64,000 nt of DNA from Chinchilla lanigera (GCF_000276665.1 NW_004955438.1:11103543-11167542); one strand, 5' to 3'; positions 47,901-51,247 are shown, numbered from the stretch's first letter. Numbers and translations: made by a program. The notes: generated by a model from the sequence alone, not told the origin.

Positions 47901-49567
47901 CCGCCAGCAGGACAAGCCCAAATCCTTTCATAAACACCCTGCATCTGGACCGGCTACTCTCAGCCTGTCCTCCCCACACTTTGGGCTTCAAGACCAGGTG
48001 CCTTCACATCTTTGCTGTTCCTTTTGTTAGTAATCTTTTTTGTTTGTTTGTTTTGTTTTCTTCCGGCACCAGGGATCAAACTCACGACCTTGCGCTTGCC
48101 GGGCAGGCGCTGTACCACTAAGCTAAATCCCCAGCCCCTTGCTGCTCCTTTTGGTGTGACAGTTTTTTCAGACCCTTCTAGGAAAAAATAAAAGCCATGC
48201 TCCATCCTTAAAATCACAGCTCAGACACACTTCCCCCTGGGCAGCTTTCTCTGGGCTGCCCCTCCCTTGCCCTAGGGCACAGTCTACTTTCCTTTCTCAG
48301 CAGGCAGCACGCTTGTTTTAGTGGTGTCAACAGTAAGGTGAACTCCTAACACAGTACTTTTGTACTTGGTGCTTTAGGTCGTCTTATTGAATATCAAATG
48401 ATTTTGCCAGGAGCAAAGTTTATTCTCAGATTTTTTTTTTTTTTTTTTTGTAGTTCACGCTGGCCTTGAACTCATCATGCAGCCCAGACTGGCCTCCAAC
48501 TTGCCGTGATTCTCCTCCTCCAGCCTCCCAAATGCTGGGGATTACAGGTGTGCACCACCACCACTCCCGGCATTCCCAACTTTTTTCGAACTATGAAATT
48601 AGTGTGGGATTTTCAGTTGGGAATAGAACATGGGCACTGAAGTGGAATAACCAGTTTCTCCTTCTTTCTCCTACCCCAGAGCCAGGCAGCCAAGCACAAG
48701 GAGGAACCGAGGTTTAATTAGAGCCTTAGAGAGCGTTTTACACTGAAGACATTAGGTGGATATGTGAGGCCTCCACAACTTCCCACCAAGTAGATGAGGG
48801 GTTCTCCAGGGCAAAACTTCCTACGTTTATGAAAACAAACTAGTTGTTAGACCTCACAGCTTTACTTGCACATTAAGTCCAACCACCCTGAGAATTAGGT
48901 GCCACTGTTATCCTTTTAGATGGGGAAACCGGGGCTAAGGGACACTGCATAACCTGCCTAAGATTCCACAGTTCACCCAAATTAAAGTCAGTAAACATGT
49001 CTCTAGAATCTTGACTTGTGGGAAATCAATGAATCAACACTAAAGCAATGCATGAAGTCAATAAACTGTCTTAAGAGATCAGGTTAATTTGGGATTATAT
49101 TAGAAGACGAGAACTCAGATAATCTACAGTGCATTCATATCTGATCTCCATTACATTTTGGGAAAACATAAACACACTCAAAACATAGGTACTGTTAACT
49201 TCCTTACAAGGCACCCCTCCGAAAGACTTTTTTGCGCTGGTCTTTTTCCCTTTCCTGGAAAGGATGCCCTGCAGGCCCAACTGTAACATCACAGGGCCCA
49301 CTTTGAGTTCTGGTGGCCTAGAACATACCTCATGCAATAAGTAGTGAAGCGGCGCCAGGGAAGCCTGCAGCCTCTTTGGCAGCTTACCTCCCGCAGCTCC
49401 AGCCGTTGGGCCACAGCCTCCAGGCTCTCCTGACCAGTGCTCTCCACGGACAATGTGAACTCCACAAACTCATTGTTCAGCAGCTGGATCCGTGCAACCA
49501 GGCAGCTCTTGCTGGACACAGTGTAGCGGCGGGTGCGCTTCAGTTTCAATCCAAACGGCAGGGGCAT
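3699..49567 (-). CDS. PTPN21: PTPN21, FERM-domain tyrosine phosphatase, N-terminal part (10 coding exons)
   Basis: This is the gene-level entry; coding segments are 49388-49567, 28079-28248, 23321-23418, 21122-21189, 20311-20381, 17877-17964, 17445-17533, 13861-13948, 12849-12928 and 3699-3759, all minus strand. They join in frame with GT-AG borders into 331 residues with no stop or frameshift. The product matches vertebrate PTPN21, a cytoplasmic FERM-containing tyrosine phosphatase. From knowledge of the family it acts at the membrane-cytoskeleton interface and in Src, EGFR and Tec-kinase signalling. The FERM domain covers roughly residues 23-308. The close paralogue PTPN14 is excluded because the start reads [20 protein letters not shown] and the exon beginning at 17964 reads [20 protein letters not shown], both PTPN21-like. 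The long linker and catalytic domain are off the left edge, so phosphatase activity cannot be judged here. The coding sequence looks intact and under constraint. Confidence 0.96.
4437..4597 (-). repeat. B1 SINE
   Basis: A T run opens the copy, then GAGACAGAGTCTCGCTATGC, two GGCTGG arms and the reversed head ending CACCATGCCCAGC. Confidence 0.85.
5006..5120 (+). repeat. B1-ID composite SINE, left (B1) part
   Basis: It runs from GGGCATAGTGGCACACGCCT to ACACCCTGTCTTGAAAT without the B1 duplication. Its missing ID half resumes at about 5550, after the inserted LTR. Confidence 0.75.
5121..5544 (+). mobile_element. Solo LTR (424 bp) flanked by 5-bp target duplication
   Basis: The segment begins TGTGGAGAGC and ends CTCATGGCA, the TG...CA ends expected of a retroviral LTR. 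It is flanked by GAAAT at 5116-5120 and GAAAT at 5545-5549. TATATAAATAAAG at about 5383-5396 offers both a TATA-like box and an AATAAA signal. No internal retroviral sequence remains, so it is a solo LTR. The orientation follows the TATA/AATAAA reading. The family is not identified. Confidence 0.72.
5545..5625 (+). repeat. B1-ID composite SINE, right (ID) part
   Basis: AAAAGGCCTAGGGATACAG followed by AGCCCTGGGTTCAATACC is the ID half of the composite whose B1 half ends at 5120. Confidence 0.7.
6031..6199 (-). repeat. B1 SINE
   Basis: A (TTTA)n tail, GAGACAGGGTCTCACTCTCT, two arms and the terminal CACCACGCCCAGCC mark a full-length reverse copy. Confidence 0.88.
6815..6980 (-). repeat. MIR-like ancient SINE
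   Basis: ATTTTATAGATGAGGCAACTG, then GTCACATGGCAAACAAGTGG and GCATGGGCTCTGAGCACTATG follow the recalled MIR consensus in reverse. Confidence 0.6.
7571..7663 (-). repeat. ID SINE
   Basis: A T run is followed by GGTACCGGGAGTTGAACTCA and the reversed tRNA-like head ATATCCCTGGCCCC. The flanks CTGTGAGACAAGGATTTAA and CTGAGACAAGGATTTAAAA form a clear target duplication. Confidence 0.88.
8920..8970. repeat. (CA)n microsatellite
   Basis: A pure CA tract of about 36 bases, then imperfect CA/CG continuation. Confidence 0.98.
9246..9420 (+). repeat. B1 SINE with target duplication
   Basis: A full-length copy with two arms (CAAGGCCAGCCTGGCCTACA, CAAGGCCAGCCTGAACTGCA). TAAAGTACCTT occurs at 9234-9244 and again at 9420-9430 as the target duplication. 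A G run (9247-9258) precedes the head. Confidence 0.9.
9736..9862 (-). repeat. B1-related SINE, degenerate
   Basis: ATAAGATCTCACCTGGGTAG and the tail CCCCTATGCCCAGCTA are visible; one arm is missing. Confidence 0.65.
10341..10415 (+). repeat. ID SINE, internally shortened
   Basis: GGGCTGGGGATGTAACTGAG and GTCCCTGCCTGGCATAAATC are present but the B-box middle is deleted. Confidence 0.7.
10551..10641 (+). repeat. ID SINE
   Basis: A near-consensus copy with A-box TAGCTCAGTGG, B-box GAGTTCGATTCC and an A tail. Confidence 0.92.
11280..12400. other. GC/CpG-rich intronic block, possibly an ancient repeat
   Basis: Noticeably richer in CpG than its flanks. GCCCGAGCAACCGGGTGAGT and the following purine-rich text distantly recall an old mammalian interspersed repeat, but I cannot name it. 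No coding exon is recognised. Confidence 0.35.
12572..12690 (-). repeat. Degenerate B1/7SL-like SINE
   Basis: TTAAGTTGCCCAGGCTGGGC, CCACCTCAGCCTCCCAGAGG and CATGTAACACAGCCC suggest an old monomeric copy. Confidence 0.55.
12849..12928 (-). CDS. PTPN21: PTPN21 coding exon 9 (about residues 285-311, end of FERM)
   Basis: The acceptor TGCCAG ends at 12929 and the donor GTGAGT starts at 12848. It encodes [20 protein letters not shown] then RLNQCN plus two bases of leucine. The segment is the C-terminal alpha helix of the F3 lobe, where AKY-WR-C--RH-FYR is conserved across FERM phosphatases. It closes the FERM domain. Confidence 0.96.
12990..13076 (-). repeat. ID SINE
   Basis: A T run, GGTGCTGGGCATTGAACTGA, then GCCACTGAGCTCTTATCCCT. 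It is about 55 bases upstream of the PTPN21 exon at 12849-12928. Confidence 0.85.
13266..13359 (+). repeat. ID SINE
   Basis: GGGCTGGGGATATAGCTCAG to GAGTTTGAGTCCCAGCAC plus an A run. Confidence 0.9.
13585..13656 (+). repeat. Old ID-type half element
   Basis: AAAAGGGCCAGAGATACAGC and CTCTGGATTCAATCCCCAAC match the ID half of the composite SINEs in this window. Confidence 0.65.
13861..13948 (-). CDS. PTPN21: PTPN21 coding exon 8 (about residues 255-284, FERM F3)
   Basis: The acceptor TTTTTTAG ends at 13949 and the donor GTGAGT starts at 13860. One base completes arginine, then 29 codons follow: [20 protein letters not shown] then KEETIQFQT. The W-DI--M-HNKS--AL pattern is the F3 hallmark of PTPN21/PTPN14. 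The exon ends in phase 0. Confidence 0.96.
14235..14480. repeat. L2-like ancient LINE fragment
   Basis: TTCATTCAACAAACACTGTA, GGTCCTGGGGACATTCACAA and the following text resemble the L2 3' region as recalled. Confidence 0.45.
14789..14947 (+). repeat. B1 SINE nested in Tigger relic
   Basis: GGCCCGGTGTGGTGATGCAC to CTGCCTCAAAAAGAC plus an A tail, with both arms present. Confidence 0.88.
14993..15062 (-). repeat. Old ID-type SINE nested in Tigger relic
   Basis: GATGCTGGGGATCAAGTCCA and CTACCACTGAGCTATGTGCC are the reversed ID pattern. Confidence 0.65.
15272..15460 (+). repeat. B1-ID composite SINE
   Basis: A B1 part without the duplication (GGCATGGTGGTACACGCCTG to CCCCGTCTCAGAATAAAAC) continues into the ID part GGGCTAGGGATGCAGCTCAG and GGGTTCAATCTCC. 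Confidence 0.82.
15815..15970 (-). repeat. B1 SINE, diverged
   Basis: TTGACATAGGGTCTGGCTAG, two GCTGGCCT arms and CACCATGCCTGGTTA. Confidence 0.75.
16105..16258 (+). repeat. MIR-like ancient SINE
   Basis: ACGAGCACAGGCTTAAAGTA, GGGTTCAAGTCCTGGGTATG and ATGGACAAATTACTCAGC follow the MIR core as recalled. Confidence 0.65.
16270..16428 (+). repeat. B1 SINE
   Basis: TGGGCGTGGTGGCATACGCC through CTACCTCAAAAAGAC. It inserted beside the MIR; GCATAGTATCTA is duplicated at 16261-16272 and 16427-16438. Confidence 0.9.
17024..17112 (+). repeat. ID SINE
   Basis: GGGCCAGAGATATAGCTTAG to GAGTTCGATTCCCAGTACC. Flanks TTCAGATCAAG and TTTAGATCAAA are a likely target duplication. Confidence 0.88.
17445..17533 (-). 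CDS. PTPN21: PTPN21 coding exon 7 (about residues 226-255, FERM F3)
   Basis: The acceptor CCTTAG ends at 17534 and the donor GTATTT starts at 17444. It encodes [20 protein letters not shown] then KNGRPPVIF and two bases of arginine. These are F3 beta strands. The intron separating it from the preceding exon is only about 340 bases, the shortest in the window. Confidence 0.95.
17877..17964 (-). CDS. PTPN21: PTPN21 coding exon 6 (about residues 196-225)
   Basis: The acceptor TTGCAG ends at 17965 and the donor GTGGGT starts at 17876. One base completes arginine, followed by 29 codons: [20 protein letters not shown] then YGEDSYPAK. This is the end of F2 and entry into F3 (PTB/PH-like); the M-DGYG-(E/D)-YP-K signature is typical of FERM F3 starts. 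Confidence 0.96.
18420..18885 (+). repeat. L2-like ancient LINE fragment
   Basis: A pyrimidine-rich run with TCTGCACATTACTCCCGCAT, then GGCAGGAAATCATTGTTTTT, in the style of L2 3' ends. Confidence 0.5.
18908..19107 (+). repeat. B1-ID composite SINE with poly(A)
   Basis: TTGGGCGTGGTGGTACACGC, a non-duplicated B1 part, the ID part GGGCCAGGGGTATGGCTCAG and a run of about 28 A. Confidence 0.82.
19398..19484 (+). repeat. ID-type SINE, diverged
   Basis: AGGCTGGGGATGCATTTCAG and AGCATCTAGGAAGAGCAGGC, then CCATTGACAGTACC. Confidence 0.7.
19495..19640 (+). repeat. MIR-like ancient SINE
   Basis: TCCCACCTCTACCACACGTG, GCTTCCACATCTCCAAGGTG and GATAATATTTACCTTAAAG echo the MIR 3' half. Confidence 0.5.
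20158..20246 (-). repeat. ID SINE
   Basis: TTCTTGGGTACCGGGAATTG to CTATATCCCCAGCCC. Flanks ACACAGATTTC and CTACAGATTTC suggest the target duplication. Confidence 0.9.
20311..20381 (-). CDS. PTPN21: PTPN21 coding exon 5 (about residues 173-196, FERM F2)
   Basis: 71 bases with acceptor CCTCAG ending at 20382 and donor GTAACA at 20310. It encodes [20 protein letters not shown] then QKY and two bases of an arginine codon. A minus-orientation ID SINE sits only about 65 bases downstream of the donor (20160-20246). Confidence 0.95.
21122..21189 (-). CDS. PTPN21: PTPN21 coding exon 4 (about residues 150-172, FERM F2)
   Basis: A short 68-base exon with acceptor TATAG ending at 21190 and donor GTAAGT starting at 21121. 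It encodes the remainder of alanine and then [20 protein letters not shown] with PV. The exon ends in phase 0. The acidic and aromatic pattern is typical of the F2 lobe of this subfamily. Confidence 0.95.
21322..21492 (-). repeat. B1 SINE
   Basis: TTTTTGAGACTGGGTCTCAC, with an extra CCTCAGCCTC unit at about 21433-21452, ending CACCACACCTGGCTA. AAAGTATCTTTTT and AAAGTACCTTTTT flank it. Confidence 0.9.
21690..21838 (-). repeat. B1 SINE, diverged
   Basis: TTTTCCGAGACACGATCATA, two arms and CACTATACCTGGC. Confidence 0.8.
21985..22098 (+). repeat. 5'-truncated B1 SINE
   Basis: It starts in TGTGAGGTTGAGGTGGGAGA and keeps GAGACCCTGTCTCAAAA; the head is missing. Confidence 0.65.
22140..22276 (-). 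repeat. B1 SINE lacking one arm
   Basis: A T run, GACACAGGGTCTCATTATTA and only one CAGGCTGGCCTTGAACTC arm. Confidence 0.8.
22578..22746 (+). repeat. B1 SINE
   Basis: AGGCAGGCGTGGTAGTGCAC through GACCCTGTCTCAAAAAGAC. GAAATGCATGTGA(A/G)G occurs at both ends (22565-22579 and 22745-22759). Confidence 0.9.
22757..22822 (+). repeat. ID-type SINE fragment
   Basis: GGCCTGAGTACAGTACTTGC and GACCCTCAGCACC form a decayed ID 3' half. Confidence 0.45.
23321..23418 (-). CDS. PTPN21: PTPN21 coding exon 3 (about residues 117-150)
   Basis: The acceptor TATAG ends at 23419 and the donor GTAAAT starts at 23320. The first base completes an arginine codon, then 32 codons follow ([20 protein letters not shown] and [13 protein letters not shown]), then one base of the next alanine. 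This begins the helical FERM F2 (acyl-CoA-binding-like) lobe. Confidence 0.96.
23670..23875 (+). repeat. B1 SINE with (GAAA)n tail
   Basis: AGGCCGAGCGCAGTGGCGCA through CCCTGTCTCAAAAAGACAT, then an A/G-rich tail. ACTAGGAATGTA flanks both sides (23661-23672, 23877-23888). Confidence 0.9.
24385..24735 (+). mobile_element. MaLR/ERV-L-like solo LTR relic
   Basis: GGAGGCTGAACTGTGCTTAC, GGAGATTACAAGGTTTAGAT, CTTCATGATGGAATCGGTAT and GTCGGTCTGTGGTATTTTAA follow an old mammalian LTR consensus I recall. Subfamily not determined. Confidence 0.55.
25096..25230 (+). repeat. ID SINE with A/T-rich tail
   Basis: TGGGGCTGGGGATTTAGCTC to GAGTTCAATCCCCAGTACC. AAAATTTTTGGTCTTG at 25083-25098 and again at 25223-25238 marks the duplicated target. 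Confidence 0.92.
25486..25724. mobile_element. MITE-like DNA transposon relic with terminal inverted repeats
   Basis: The left end CAGTGGTACCTCGGCACT and the reverse complement of the right end CAGCCATACCTTGGTACT agree at 13 of 18 positions. CAG(N)3TACCTCGG ends are typical of Tigger/pogo-like elements. A TA follows the right end but not the left. No ORF of a transposase. Confidence 0.5.
26196..26234 (+). repeat. ID SINE fragment
   Basis: GGGGCCGGGGATACAGCTCA then GCACAGCGCCTGT, where it stops abruptly. TTCAACCCTTCC recurs on both sides (26181, 26234). Confidence 0.75.
26235..26815 (+). repeat. L2-like ancient LINE fragment
   Basis: AACAGGTCTCCTGCCATTCT, GCTTTGCAGAGGTTCTTCCC and the 3' end GATCTTCAATAAATGTTTAA resemble L2. 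Confidence 0.55.
27404..27478 (-). repeat. Old ID-type SINE
   Basis: GGGCTGGAGATCAAGCCCAG and GCACTCTACCACTGAGCCAC; AAGAATTCAA(A/T)TTT duplicated at 27379 and 27479. Confidence 0.7.
28079..28248 (-). CDS. PTPN21: PTPN21 coding exon 2 (residues 61-117, FERM F1)
   Basis: The acceptor CCAG is at 28252-28249 and the donor GTGAGA begins at 28078. The 170 bases encode [20 protein letters not shown] through QLQQEIT plus two bases of the next arginine codon. The segment holds the end of the F1 lobe, with the FERM-typical pattern FSLWY...[14 protein letters not shown] and YFGVVFYVP. It is well conserved with PTPN21 and PTPN14. Confidence 0.96.
28462..28590 (-). repeat. ID-type SINE
   Basis: A T-rich tail then TGGTACTGGGGATTGCAGCC and TCTGCCACTGAGCAACATTC. 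Confidence 0.7.
28762..28920 (+). repeat. B1 SINE, diverged
   Basis: AAGCCAGGCACAGTAGCACA, two arms (CAAGGTCAGCCTGGCC, CAAAGCCAACCCGG), then ACCATGTCTCC. Confidence 0.78.
29038..29220 (+). repeat. B1 SINE
   Basis: GGCCAGGCGTGGTGGCACAC; TAAATTCTA(T/C)TTATCA is present on both sides (29021, 29218). Confidence 0.92.
29393..29520 (+). repeat. ID SINE (squirrel-like variant)
   Basis: GGGGCTGGGGATGTGGCTCA with CCCCAGCACCACATACATTA, different from the GGTACC-ending copies. AAAGCTCTACTT is flanked later by AAAGCTGTACTT at 29547. Confidence 0.82.
29714..29890 (+). repeat. B1-ID composite SINE, diverged
   Basis: GCCAGGTATAGTGGCACACA joined through TTTAAAAATG to an ID half ending TTAGTCCCCAGTACCACC. 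Confidence 0.72.
29917..30042 (+). repeat. Short B1-like SINE
   Basis: AGCCGGGTGTCATGGCACAG and GTAAAAGTCTGTCTCAAA; single arm. Confidence 0.7.
30324..30500 (+). repeat. B1 SINE with (AAAT)n tail
   Basis: TAGCTGGGCGTGGTGGCGCA. Target duplication CAG(C/T)TGCTA at 30319 and 30501. Confidence 0.9.
30868..30985. repeat. MIR/L2-like ancient fragment
   Basis: TTTACTATGTACCAAGTTCT and CTTTGGAGGTAGATATTCC recall ancient repeat ends. Confidence 0.45.
31150..31232 (+). repeat. 5'-truncated ID SINE, first of three at one target
   Basis: It starts at GCGCCTGCCTGGC without the tRNA-like head and ends in GGTACCGGAGAAAAAC plus an A/C-rich tail. It is bracketed by AAAAACCTATGCTTA at 31135-31149 and 31233-31247. 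Confidence 0.88.
31248..31344 (+). repeat. Full-length ID SINE, second at one target
   Basis: GGGGCTGGGGATTTAGCTCA to GGTTCCCGGTACCGGAG. It is followed by another AAAAACCTATGCTT at 31346-31359. Confidence 0.92.
31360..31490 (+). repeat. B1-like SINE, third at one target
   Basis: GCCAGGCATGTTGGCTCATA and GAGACCCTGTTTCAAAAAAC; followed by a fourth target copy, AAAACCTATGCTTG, at 31494-31507. Confidence 0.85.
31520..31676 (+). repeat. B1 SINE
   Basis: GCCGGGTGTGGTGGTACAGC through GACCCTGTCTCAAAAAGACC; the second arm is partly deleted. Confidence 0.85.
33610..33840 (+). pseudogene. L1 ORF1 remnant
   Basis: A 98-codon open stretch from 33610 shows the coiled-coil to RNA-binding transition of L1 ORF1p ([20 protein letters not shown], then the [14 protein letters not shown] signature). 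The start and RNA-binding core are absent and the frame runs into ORF2-derived sequence after about 33860. It cannot make a working protein. Confidence 0.75.
33865..35010 (+). pseudogene. L1 ORF2 C-terminal remnant
   Basis: Recognised from AGCATGGTACTGGCA, the conserved L1 line TGCTGGAGAGGCTGTGGGGA (34730) and ACTGTTGGTGGGAGTGTAGA (34765). Open stretches at 34062-34508 and 34694-35020 match the region downstream of the reverse transcriptase, including the cysteine-rich end. An A run at 34014-34036 interrupts the frame. Confidence 0.8.
35021..35057. repeat. 17-bp tandem duplication and inverted repeat inside the L1
   Basis: CTATGGATACTCAG occurs at 35021-35034 and 35038-35051. CTATGGCTGAGTA (35007-35019) pairs with TACTCAGCCATAG (35045-35057) as a 13-bp inverted repeat. 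Confidence 0.9.
35735..35805 (+). mobile_element. Tigger/MER2-type terminal fragment
   Basis: TCCAAAATCTGAAACACTTC, AAGCACTTCAGATAAAGG and AAATTCAACC match the recalled right end of Tigger elements. Confidence 0.65.
37408..37532 (+). repeat. B1 SINE, short
   Basis: AGATGTGGTGGCACGCACCT to AAGACACTTTCTCAAAA; single arm. Confidence 0.78.
37560..37630 (+). repeat. ID-type SINE, diverged
   Basis: TTGGACTAGGGTGTATAACT, GTGGAAGAGCATTTGC and CTCTGAGTTTGAT. Confidence 0.65.
37685..37850 (+). repeat. L2-like ancient fragment
   Basis: TGAACACCTACTATATGTCA and TGATACAGACTGAACAACGT match a recalled ancient LINE 3' motif. Confidence 0.55.
37955..38014. repeat. (GA)n/(GACA)n low-complexity tract
   Basis: A mix of GAGA and GACAGA units, about 60 bases. 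Confidence 0.95.
38212..38324 (-). repeat. ID SINE
   Basis: TCTGGTACTGGGAATCAAAC to GAGCTAAATCCCCAGCCCC. ACAGGAACATTTCTT (38197) and ACAGGAATGTTTCTT (38324) flank it. Confidence 0.92.
38502..38574 (+). repeat. ID-type SINE, diverged
   Basis: TGGCTGGGGTTGTACCGGCA and GGCCCTGGGTTCAACCCCAG. Confidence 0.7.
39096..39278. other. Assembly gap (N run)
   Basis: 183 N. The right side resumes in an A-rich tract, so the gap probably hides at least one SINE with its tail. Confidence 1.
39300..39420 (+). repeat. 5'-truncated B1 SINE next to gap
   Basis: CAGGAAGCTGAGGCAAGAGG, two arms, and AAGACCCTGTCTCAAAAAAT. Confidence 0.82.
39535..39645 (+). repeat. 3'-truncated B1 SINE
   Basis: AAGCCAGGCATGGAGGTTCA to CAAGGCCAATTG, ending within the second arm without an A tail. 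Confidence 0.8.
40200..40320 (+). repeat. MIR-like ancient fragment
   Basis: GATCTATAAAATCTCACCCG and TAGGATTGTTGTGAAGGAGA match the MIR 3' half. Confidence 0.5.
41308..41500 (+). repeat. B1-ID composite SINE
   Basis: GAGGCATACATCTGTAATCC, CAAAATAAAAATAAAAAAGA linker, and the ID half GGGGTGTGGCTCCATGG with CTGGGTTTGAGCCCCAGTAC. Confidence 0.82.
41765..41890 (+). repeat. MIR-like ancient SINE
   Basis: TTGACTCTTTTGCTTATTAT, CTCATTTTAAAATGGAAAAG and AATACATGAGGTAAC follow the MIR pattern. Confidence 0.6.
42420..42550 (+). repeat. B1-ID composite SINE, 3' truncated
   Basis: GGGACATACACCTGTAATCC, linker AAATAAAAAATTAAAAGGGC, then only GGCTGGAGATA of the ID half. Confidence 0.78.
43320..43420 (+). 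repeat. ID SINE with 13-bp target duplication
   Basis: GGGGCTGGGGATTTAGCTCA to GATTCCCGGTACCAG and an A/C tail. AGAAAATCATAGG at 43307-43319 and 43421-43433. Confidence 0.94.
43510..43640 (+). repeat. L2-like ancient fragment
   Basis: TATTCAGTAACTATATACTA, CCAGTGATACACCAGTGAAA. Confidence 0.5.
43941..44042 (+). repeat. ID SINE
   Basis: GGGCTGCGGATATAGCTCAG to GAGTTCGATTCCCAGTGCC. Flanks GAAACTTGTCCTCT (43928) and GAAAATTGTCCTCT (44044). Confidence 0.92.
44210..44430 (+). repeat. B1-ID composite SINE, diverged
   Basis: CCAATTATGGTGGCACATGC, ATCCTATCTCAAACTATAAA, then an ID half around 44350-44415. Confidence 0.75.
44750..44912 (+). repeat. B1 SINE
   Basis: TAGTCAGGCACGGTGGCGCA through AGACCCTGTCTCAAAAAAAC. 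Confidence 0.9.
45010..45110 (+). repeat. ID SINE with poly(A)
   Basis: GGGCCAGGGATATAGCTCAG to CCATTCCTGGTACC plus about 26 A. Confidence 0.9.
45298..45390 (-). repeat. ID SINE
   Basis: TTTTTGGTACCAGGAATTGA to GAGCACTACACCAGCCC. Confidence 0.88.
46132..46286 (+). repeat. B1 SINE
   Basis: AAGCTGGACATGGTGGTGCA through AACCCTGTCTCAAAA. Confidence 0.9.
46875..46979 (-). repeat. ID SINE
   Basis: A T/G-rich tail, TTCCAGTACCAGGAATTGAA, then GAGCTAAATCCCCAGCCC. CTCTGCTCTTCTGTT and CTCTGCTTTTCTGTT flank it. Confidence 0.93.
47380..48340 (+). repeat. L2-like ancient LINE fragment interrupted by an ID SINE
   Basis: Pyrimidine-rich text with ACACCCTCACTGTCTCCC, CACATCTTTGCTGTTCC and GGGCAGCTTTCTCTGGGC resembles L2 3' coding sequence. 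Not tested against a library. Confidence 0.45.
48027..48138 (-). repeat. ID SINE with target duplication
   Basis: The reversed tail is T/G-rich, then TTCCGGCACCAGGGATCAAA to CTAAATCCCCAGCCCC. TTGCTG(T/C)TCCTTTTG at 48012-48026 and 48139-48153. Confidence 0.93.
48428..48576 (-). repeat. B1 SINE, tail region shortened
   Basis: A T run leads directly into GTAGTTCACGCTGGCCTTGA; the GAGACAGGGTCTCA part is missing. It ends CACCACCACTCCCGGC. Confidence 0.82.
48880..49015 (-). repeat. MIR-like ancient SINE
   Basis: TTTTAGATGGGGAAACCGGG, AACCTGCCTAAGATTCCACA in the MIR reverse pattern. Confidence 0.6.
49388..49567 (-). CDS. PTPN21: PTPN21 coding exon 1 (residues 1-60)
   Basis: It encodes exactly 60 codons from the ATG (CAT at 49565-49567 on plus) to ...QRLELRE, followed by donor GTAAGC at 49387. 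It carries the basic start KLKRTRRY and the first strands of the FERM F1 (ubiquitin-like) lobe, including [14 protein letters not shown]. The start is chosen because it matches the family N terminus; a more upstream in-frame ATG at 49597 would add ten residues that do not resemble the family. The exon ends in phase 0. The following intron is the largest in the window, about 21 kb. Confidence 0.96.
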
Positions 49568-49768
49568 CTTCTTCGCCCGTGGAGAGTGGCAGGCCAAAGA
49601 AGGAAAAGCACCCCCACCAAGCCAGAGGGGATGGCCTAGGTGACTCCCCTCTCACGAAGGGACGATCGATCGCTTTCCAGTCTCCGGCGGTTCACCCAGC
49701 AGCCGCCGACTCCATCAAGAAGCAAGAGCGTCTCGAAAGGCCAAGAGAAGGGAGCGTCCACGCCAGCG
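49568..49768 (-). other. PTPN21: PTPN21 5' UTR part of the first coding exon
   Basis: On the minus strand a pyrimidine-rich tract ending TTTTCTCAG (AG at 49770-49769) lies 201 bases upstream of the start codon. It is a good 3' splice site, so the start-codon exon probably begins at 49768 and carries about 200 bases of 5' UTR. This implies at least one upstream non-coding exon. The tract is inferred from sequence only; an unspliced start nearby is the alternative. Confidence 0.6.
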
Positions 49769-50629
49769 CTGAGAAAAGAGAAACACCCGTTACAGGAACA
49801 TGGTCACTCTGGGATTTGCTCTGAAGGATAAAAATCAGTGAACCTGCATCTGTGGAATAAGCGTTGCCTCTCCACTAGAAAAAGAAGGAACTAACAGTGT
49901 CAGGGGGCCTGGGGAAGTTTAACATCATCACCGTTGAGGGCTGGGCCTTGGGTCAGACTCCACCCCTCACTCTATCACCGCTACAGTGATAACAATCTGG
50001 GGCCATTGTCAGGACTAAATCTGATAAAGGCCAGCTCCACGCTACTCCCAAATTTTGTAGTTGGCATTAACTGTCATTCCTTTGGACAAACTCTTTTGAG
50101 CTCCCCAAAACTCCAAATCTCACTTTTGAGTCTCCCAATGCTCCAAATGTCAGAATTCTTTATACCACAAGTGAGATAAGAGCAAAACACCTCCAAAGAG
50201 CTAGGGTGGAGGGCCAGTCTCCAGAGGCAAGTTCACCCTGGATTCTGAATGAGAGTAATCAGCAATCCCGATCACATATGGTAGCTGCGATGGTCAAAGG
50301 AGGTGAATTCCTTAACAAACATTTATAAAAACGTTTTCTAGTTCACAAATATTAATGTCACCAGGGAGATTGACAGGTGATTGACACAATGACCCTACAA
50401 ATGCCAGTTATTAAGCAGGGGCAGTGATGAGAAACGGGTCCGGGTAGAGGCACCTAGGTGGGCGCGCTCACTTAAAGAAGCGGGAGAGGCCTTAAGAGCC
50501 ATCCTGGATTAGTGAGGGGCAGACGGGTTCAACAGCTCAGGCAGCCAGGTGGGCGGTGAAGGCTCAAACTATCGCGCCCAGCCAGGGAGAGAGCTCCAGG
50601 CATTGCTGGGCCAACCGCCACCCTCAGAG

Positions 50630-51125
50630 GTCCCGGAACTCTAGTTCCACCGCCGCGTTTCCGGACGGAAGTGTTCGGCTTGCACCAGCCCCTACGCTCC
50701 CGGGGGCGGGGCGCGCGGCTGCAGGAGCCAGCTCGAGCCCTGCAGGCTGTAAGAAGATTGACCGACCGCTATTTGATGTTGGATTTGAAGGCACAGGGTC
50801 CCCAAAATATGCCATTTACAACGTTTTAAACCACACCTGTTGATGGTAACTTCCGGGCAGAGACAAACTGGGGATTGGCAGCGGCTCTGGCGCGCGGAGC
50901 TCGAGAGGAGCGGCTTCCTCCGCTGCGCGCTGCGCTCGCACGGGCTGAGCCGGGAGTCGATCCCAGATTCCTGCCGCGCGGGAGGTGGGGAGCGCTCGCG
51001 CCCGGGGTGGCGGAAGCGGACCGGACGACGGGGTTCGCCGTCAGCCTCGGCTTTGCCAGACTCAACACTTCGGAATCCCAGGCCACAGATGTGTGTGGCG
51101 TCTCCGAGCACAAGGCAGCGTAACG
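50630..51125. promoter_or_regulatory. CpG-rich stretch, candidate PTPN21 promoter/first exon
   Basis: CpG dense, with a GC box GGGGGCGGGG (50701-50710) and ETS-like sites (ACTTCCGG at 50849-50856; GGACGGAAGTG near 50663). On the minus strand CATCAACAG then GTGTGG (exon end about 50837) could be a first-exon donor. On the plus strand CAGGCT then GTAAGA near 50748 could serve a divergent transcript. It lies about 1 kb upstream of the first coding exon. No TATA box was seen. Confidence 0.45.
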
Positions 51126-51247
51126 AGCATCTTGGGAAATCTAAGACGAATCCTAAGCCGCCGCTGTCCTTAAGGAGATTACAAGCGTGCTATAATTACA
51201 TACAGAGATGGAGCTCTAACACGGACCCGACCACGGATTCGTTTTTG

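Larger units (their letters stand above)
28249..49387 (-). other. PTPN21: PTPN21 first coding intron (about 21 kb)
   Basis: It is bounded by donor GTAAGC at 49387 and acceptor CAG at 28249. It holds the deleted L1, many SINEs, L2 and MIR relics and an assembly gap. I see no further conserved exon. AT-rich unique stretches without recognisable elements include 35800-37400, 38640-39090, 40320-41300 and 42550-43300. Confidence 0.75.
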
